Below, piece after piece: positions 5,284 through 8,777 of a DNA stretch of 8,777 nucleotides. The DNA comes from Verrucomicrobiaceae bacterium (lineage in GTDB: Bacteria > Verrucomicrobiota > Verrucomicrobiia > Verrucomicrobiales > Akkermansiaceae), in the NCBI GenBank assembly GCA_027483005.1, contig JAIXVN010000436.1:1-8777 (forward strand), in the 5' to 3' direction. The notes under the pieces were generated by a model. It did not search any database. It had not been told where the DNA came from and saw only the letters and a list, made by a program, of their open reading frames with translations. Position 1 is the stretch's first letter; the number at the start of each line of letters is the position of its first letter. Position numbers and translations under genes: made by a program.

Positions 5284-7455
5284 ATGATTCCCACCGCCAT
5301 CACCATCCCCACGTTGGTTCAACTTGCCGCCATCACCGGAGGACGAGCCGATCCGGAGCGTTTGGGGGCGATTCTGCATCAGAGGGCGCGATCGAACGAC
5401 GAGCCCCTGGCCCAGTTGGTGTCGGTGGCTCCCGATGCGGGGTTCCGGGTGACGCCGATCCGCCAGAAGCTTTCCGAAGCGCTGTGGCACGCACGCGAGG
5501 ACATGCCGCTGGCCCTGTGGTGTGCGCGGGAGTCGCGCTGGGTGGTGGTGACCTATGCGGGCTGGTTCAAGGTCAGGGTGACGGACGGCGACCATCCAAC
5601 CCATCGGGTCAGCCTGAGCCGGCGGGAACTGGTCGATTTGTTGGGCCTCAGCGGACCTGAAGAGATGGTGGAGGCCGGGCTGGCCCAGCCTCTTTTGATC
5701 GCGGCCAGCGCCAGCATGCCCGGCGATGCGGGTCATGGGCACGGCCATGGGGATCATGACTCCGTTTCACCCACCCGTCGATTCATGCGTCTTCTCAAGG
5801 GGGAGCGCCAGGAGATCGTGACCCTGTTGATCTTTTCCGTGATGTCGGGCGTGCTTTATCTGGCGGCTCCGCTGGCGGTGGATTCGGTGGTCAGCAACCT
5901 GGCCTTCGGCGGCCAATCGCAGCCCTACGTCCAGGCCATCATCGTGCTGGCCATTGCCCTTTTTGGAGCTCTGGGTCTGCAGGCGCTCGTCAGTGGATTC
6001 CAGTATTATCTTTCCGATATCATCCAGCGTCGCATCTTCGTGCGTACCGCCTCGGACCTGGCCTACCGTCTGCCACGGGTGCGGGCGGATGCCTTGGAGG
6101 GAGTCCACGCGCCAGAGTTGGTGAACCGCTTTTTTGATGTGGTGACGGCTCAGAAGAGCACGTCGATGTTGCTGCTGGATGGCATCAACCTGATCTTTGG
6201 CAGCCTGATCGGGATGCTGCTGCTGGCGCTGTATCATCCGCTGATGCTGTTGTTCGTGGTGGTGCTGCTGGCCTTGATCGTCCTGTGCCTGTGGTTGTTG
6301 GGAAAAGGGGCCGTCTCCACCAGCATCGCTGAGTCCCGGGTGAAGTATGATCTGGTGAACTGGTTCGAGCAGGTGGCGGCCTTTCCCTTCGCGTTCAAGG
6401 GGCCGGGTGGCTACAAGCTGGCCTCCGAGCGGTCCGACCATTTCGCTTCAAAGTATGTCCGGTGTCGTGCGGCCCATTTCAAGGTGGTGATGCGCCAGAT
6501 CGTGGCCCTGCTGATCCTTTCCGTGGCAGCCGCCGCGATCCTCCTGGTACTCGGCGGCTGGCTGGTGGTGAGCCAGCAGATCACTCTCGGTCAGTTGGTG
6601 GCTTCCGAGTTGATCATGAGCAGCATCGTGGCCGCCATGGCCAAGATGGGGAAAAAGCTCGAAGCCTGGTATGACGCCATGGCGGCCATGGACAAGCTGG
6701 GACATATCTTCGATCTCGAAACTGAGCGGGTGGGCGGAGAAAAGGGAGTCATCTCCGCCGAGGGTGCCGAGATCCGCGCGAGTGGCGTATCCTTCGGCTA
6801 TCATGAGCCCCTTTTCGAGGACAAGTCGTTCGTCATTCTTCCCAGCAGCCGCGTTGCCATCGTCGGACCGCATGGCTCCGGAGCGAGTTCCATGCTCGAC
6901 ATCCTCTTCGGCCTCCGCACACCCACGGCAGGTCACGTGAGCGTGGACGGGCTCGACCTCAGAAGCTGGCACCTCGAGTCCCTGCGCGAGCGGGTGATGC
7001 TGCTGCGGCGGGATGACATCGTCGATGGCACCGTGGTGGACAACCTGCGCATGGGGCGCGACGACGTGGGGCTGGACGAGATTCGGGACGCCTTGGATAA
7101 GGTCGGGCTGCTGGACGTTCTGCTGCGGCGTCCCGAAGGCATGAACCAGCACCTCACCGTCGGCGGCGCGCCGTTGAGCGGCAATCAGAGGACCCGGCTC
7201 CTGCTGGCGAGGGCGATCGTTCAGAACCCGAGGCTGCTGATGATCGATGAGCTTTTCGACAGCCTCGATCCGGAGTCCTTCAGCCTGCTTCAAACCGCCA
7301 TCCTCGATCCCTGCCGCCCCTGGACGGTCATTCTCGCCACCCGCGATCATGATGTCACCCGGGTCTGTGACCAGATCATCCAGCTTGCCCCATGTCATCT
7401 GAATGACGGAACCTCTTCCGAGTCGGAGAAAGAACGCCTCAATCCATCGTCATGA
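5284..7455 (+). CDS. ABC exporter (transmembrane + nucleotide-binding domains) with degenerate ATPase site
   Basis: This 723-aa inner-membrane protein has the architecture of peptidase-containing or HlyB-type exporters. Residues 1-140 resemble a C39-like domain without an evident catalytic Cys (DAGFRVTPIRQKLSEAL, RWVVVTYAGWFKVRV). Residues 147-160 form a His-rich linker (HGHGHGDHD). Six probable membrane segments lie near 178-198, 215-238, 296-317, 319-340, 403-428 and 436-455. The nucleotide-binding domain spans about 490-700. It keeps A-loop Tyr506, Walker B LLMIDE (651-656) and D-loop SLD (660-662). Three catalytic residues are lost: Walker A reads GPHGSGAS with Ala534 for Lys, the Q-loop Gln is Arg576, and the H-loop His is Arg687. 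The signature motif is LSGNQ (631-635). ATP hydrolysis by a homodimer is therefore doubtful. The stop overlaps the next start by 4 bp (ATGA), so it is coupled with the HlyD gene. Substrate unknown. Confidence 0.88.
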   Translation: MIPTAITIPTLVQLAAITGGRADPERLGAILHQRARSNDEPLAQLVSVAPDAGFRVTPIRQKLSEALWHAREDMPLALWCARESRWVVVTYAGWFKVRVTDGDHPTHRVSLSRRELVDLLGLSGPEEMVEAGLAQPLLIAASASMPGDAGHGHGHGDHDSVSPTRRFMRLLKGERQEIVTLLIFSVMSGVLYLAAPLAVDSVVSNLAFGGQSQPYVQAIIVLAIALFGALGLQALVSGFQYYLSDIIQRRIFVRTASDLAYRLPRVRADALEGVHAPELVNRFFDVVTAQKSTSMLLLDGINLIFGSLIGMLLLALYHPLMLLFVVVLLALIVLCLWLLGKGAVSTSIAESRVKYDLVNWFEQVAAFPFAFKGPGGYKLASERSDHFASKYVRCRAAHFKVVMRQIVALLILSVAAAAILLVLGGWLVVSQQITLGQLVASELIMSSIVAAMAKMGKKLEAWYDAMAAMDKLGHIFDLETERVGGEKGVISAEGAEIRASGVSFGYHEPLFEDKSFVILPSSRVAIVGPHGSGASSMLDILFGLRTPTAGHVSVDGLDLRSWHLESLRERVMLLRRDDIVDGTVVDNLRMGRDDVGLDEIRDALDKVGLLDVLLRRPEGMNQHLTVGGAPLSGNQRTRLLLARAIVQNPRLLMIDELFDSLDPESFSLLQTAILDPCRPWTVILATRDHDVTRVCDQIIQLAPCHLNDGTSSESEKERLNPSS

Positions 7456-8741
7456 AATCCCAGGAAACGACGACCGTCGTCCCGACCCTCCCCGCCATGG
7501 GGCTCGCCGGGTCCGCGAAGTTCACCCGCCTGTTCAGCCGCTTGTTGCTGATCGGCTTCATCGGGTTGATCATTGCCGTGCTGGTGCTGCCCTGGCGTCA
7601 GTTCGTTTCAGGATCCGGGCGAGTGATCGCGTTTGACCCTCTTGACCGCCGGATCAACGTCGAGGCCCAGGTTTCCGGCCGGGTCAAGCGTCTCCACGTG
7701 ATGGAAGGCCAGCGCGTGAAGAAGGGAGACCTGATCATCGAGATCCAGGACAACGATCCGAACCTCATGGTCAACCTGCGTGCCCAGCAGACCGCGATTT
7801 CGAGTCGTCGGGATTTCGCGATGGGCCGTGTGGAGTCGCTGGCGTCCCAGGTGGCACAGCAGCAGCTCGCGAAGAACCAGGCGCTCGCAGGGGCGGAGCA
7901 GCGGGTGGTGGCGGCGAAGATCTCGGCCGAGACCGCGCAGTTGAACTTCCGGCGGACCCGCGACCTCCACGAGAAGAAGCTGGAATCGCAGCGCAATCTT
8001 GAACTCGCGACGCTCTCGCGGGATTCGACCGAAGCCGAACTGAAGTCGTCGGCCGCGAACCTGGAGCGCACCCGCAATGACTTTGATGCGTCGATCGCCT
8101 CCACCGAGGCCTCCAAAGGAACGGCGCTCGGCGAAGTGGCCGCCGCCGAACGCGATCTGGCGATGATCGGCATCCAGATCAGTCAGAACGAGCGTCAGGT
8201 CGTGGAAGCTCCGCGCGATGGCATCGTGCTTCAGGTGCCGGTGACGGATGGGACCTATCTCCGGCCGGGATCGCCGATCTGTGTGATCATCCCAGAAACC
8301 GACAGCCGCTTTGTGGAGATTCTCGTCGATGGAAACGACATGCCGCTGATCCAGTCGCGCAAGGTGGTCAACGGGGGCACCACGCCGGGCAGTCCGGTGC
8401 GGTTGGCCTTCGAGGGTTGGCCGGCGGTGCAGATGATCGGGTGGCCGCAGTTGGCGGTTGGGACCTTCGGCGGAGAAGTGGTGTTCGTGGACCCAGCGGA
8501 CAACGGTAAGGGCAAGTTCCGCGTGGTGGTTGGCCCGGCACCGGACGTGGTGGATCGAGGCGATGGACCAGTGACCGTGGAATGGCCGGACCGGGATCAC
8601 TGGCTGCGGCAGGGAGCCCGCGCGAATGGCTGGATCATGCTCAAGCAGGTTCCGCTTTGGTTTGAGTTGTGGCGACAGATCAACGGCTTCCCGCCGATGC
8701 AGCCGGATGAGGATGTGAAACTTGACCCCTCCAAGAAATGA
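7452..8741 (+). CDS. HlyD-family membrane fusion protein (periplasmic adaptor)
   Basis: This 429-aa adaptor would link the inner-membrane ABC exporter to an outer-membrane channel. Seen: a short cytoplasmic N-terminus, one membrane anchor at about 27-47 (RLFSRLLLIGFIGLIIAVLV), and the first half of a biotinyl-lipoyl-like domain at about 66-100 (INVEAQVSGRVKRLHVMEGQ, then VKKGDLIIEI). A long Ala/Gln/Glu/Arg-rich coiled-coil hairpin follows at about 105-245. The second lipoyl half is at about 248-283 (VVEAPRDGIVLQVPVTDGTY, then LRPGSPICVI), with a beta-barrel and membrane-proximal region after it. The C-terminus ends with a WIMLKQVPLWFELWRQ helix-like segment. Start ATG 7452 overlaps the ABC stop by 4 bp. 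The stop overlaps the next ATG in the same way. Length and layout are ordinary for the family, and a role in type I secretion or efflux is inferred from the ABC neighbour. Confidence 0.93.
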   Translation: MKSQETTTVVPTLPAMGLAGSAKFTRLFSRLLLIGFIGLIIAVLVLPWRQFVSGSGRVIAFDPLDRRINVEAQVSGRVKRLHVMEGQRVKKGDLIIEIQDNDPNLMVNLRAQQTAISSRRDFAMGRVESLASQVAQQQLAKNQALAGAEQRVVAAKISAETAQLNFRRTRDLHEKKLESQRNLELATLSRDSTEAELKSSAANLERTRNDFDASIASTEASKGTALGEVAAAERDLAMIGIQISQNERQVVEAPRDGIVLQVPVTDGTYLRPGSPICVIIPETDSRFVEILVDGNDMPLIQSRKVVNGGTTPGSPVRLAFEGWPAVQMIGWPQLAVGTFGGEVVFVDPADNGKGKFRVVVGPAPDVVDRGDGPVTVEWPDRDHWLRQGARANGWIMLKQVPLWFELWRQINGFPPMQPDEDVKLDPSKK

Positions 8742-8777
8742 AACGGCGGCCTGTCTTCTCCCTGACTGATCCAGCCG
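8738..8777 (+). CDS. Start of a third operon gene (3' truncated by window), product not recognisable
   Basis: An ATG at 8738-8740 overlaps the HlyD stop (TGA 8739-8741) by 4 bp, exactly as at the ABC-HlyD junction. It opens a frame of 13 visible residues, MKRRPVFSLTDPA, running off the right edge. Two identical ATGA junctions make it likely to be a real coupled gene. The Lys/Arg-rich start could begin a signal peptide, and an outer-membrane channel of the TolC type or a second ABC subunit would complete the system. The 13 residues do not identify the product. Confidence 0.5.
   Translation, partial: MKRRPVFSLTDPA

Noticed and set aside
6448..7398. 316-codon open frame opposite the ABC gene, and a similar 330-codon one at 7608-8600 opposite hlyD
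   Set aside because: Both are His/Gln/Arg-rich antisense shadows of GC-rich coding DNA with no recognisable motifs.

Overview
The window is GC-rich bacterial DNA with high-GC codon use. Gene content and style suggest a Verrucomicrobiota member, most likely near the Verrucomicrobiales. The reasons are a gatC-gatA / rpmI-rplT core block, no recognisable Shine-Dalgarno sequence before any gene, and an intergenic repeat of a kind I associate with Verrucomicrobiota and Planctomycetota genomes. The placement is inferred from memory of these families, not from a search.

Left third (1-2551): housekeeping translation genes, all on the + strand. They are the 3' end of gatC, gatA (glutamyl-tRNA(Gln)/aspartyl-tRNA(Asn) amidotransferase), a 193-bp gap with a dispersed-type repeat of 14-bp period, then rpmI (L35) and rplT (L20), closed by a near-perfect intrinsic terminator. 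infC does not precede rpmI as it does in many bacteria, and gatB does not follow gatA. The 139-nt rpmI-rplT spacer can fold in two mutually exclusive ways, which makes it a candidate cis-regulatory leader for rplT.

Middle (2552-5160): a dienelactone hydrolase family enzyme on the + strand, then 743 bp with no supportable gene but a palindromic element. Next comes a NhaR-type LysR regulator on the - strand. It has a very good sigma70-type promoter whose -35 box overlaps a T-N11-A palindrome, which suggests autoregulation.

Right third (5284-8777): a + strand operon divergent from the LysR gene. It encodes an ABC exporter (N-terminal peptidase-C39-like region, His-rich linker, six membrane segments, nucleotide-binding domain), a HlyD-type membrane fusion protein, and the start of a third gene. 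The genes are joined by two 4-bp ATGA stop/start overlaps. The layout resembles a type I secretion or efflux system, but the nucleotide-binding domain is strikingly degenerate. It lacks the Walker A lysine, the Q-loop glutamine and the H-loop histidine, yet keeps the Walker B Asp-Glu pair. This is the most unusual item in the window: either a non-canonical exporter or half of a heterodimer whose partner lies outside.
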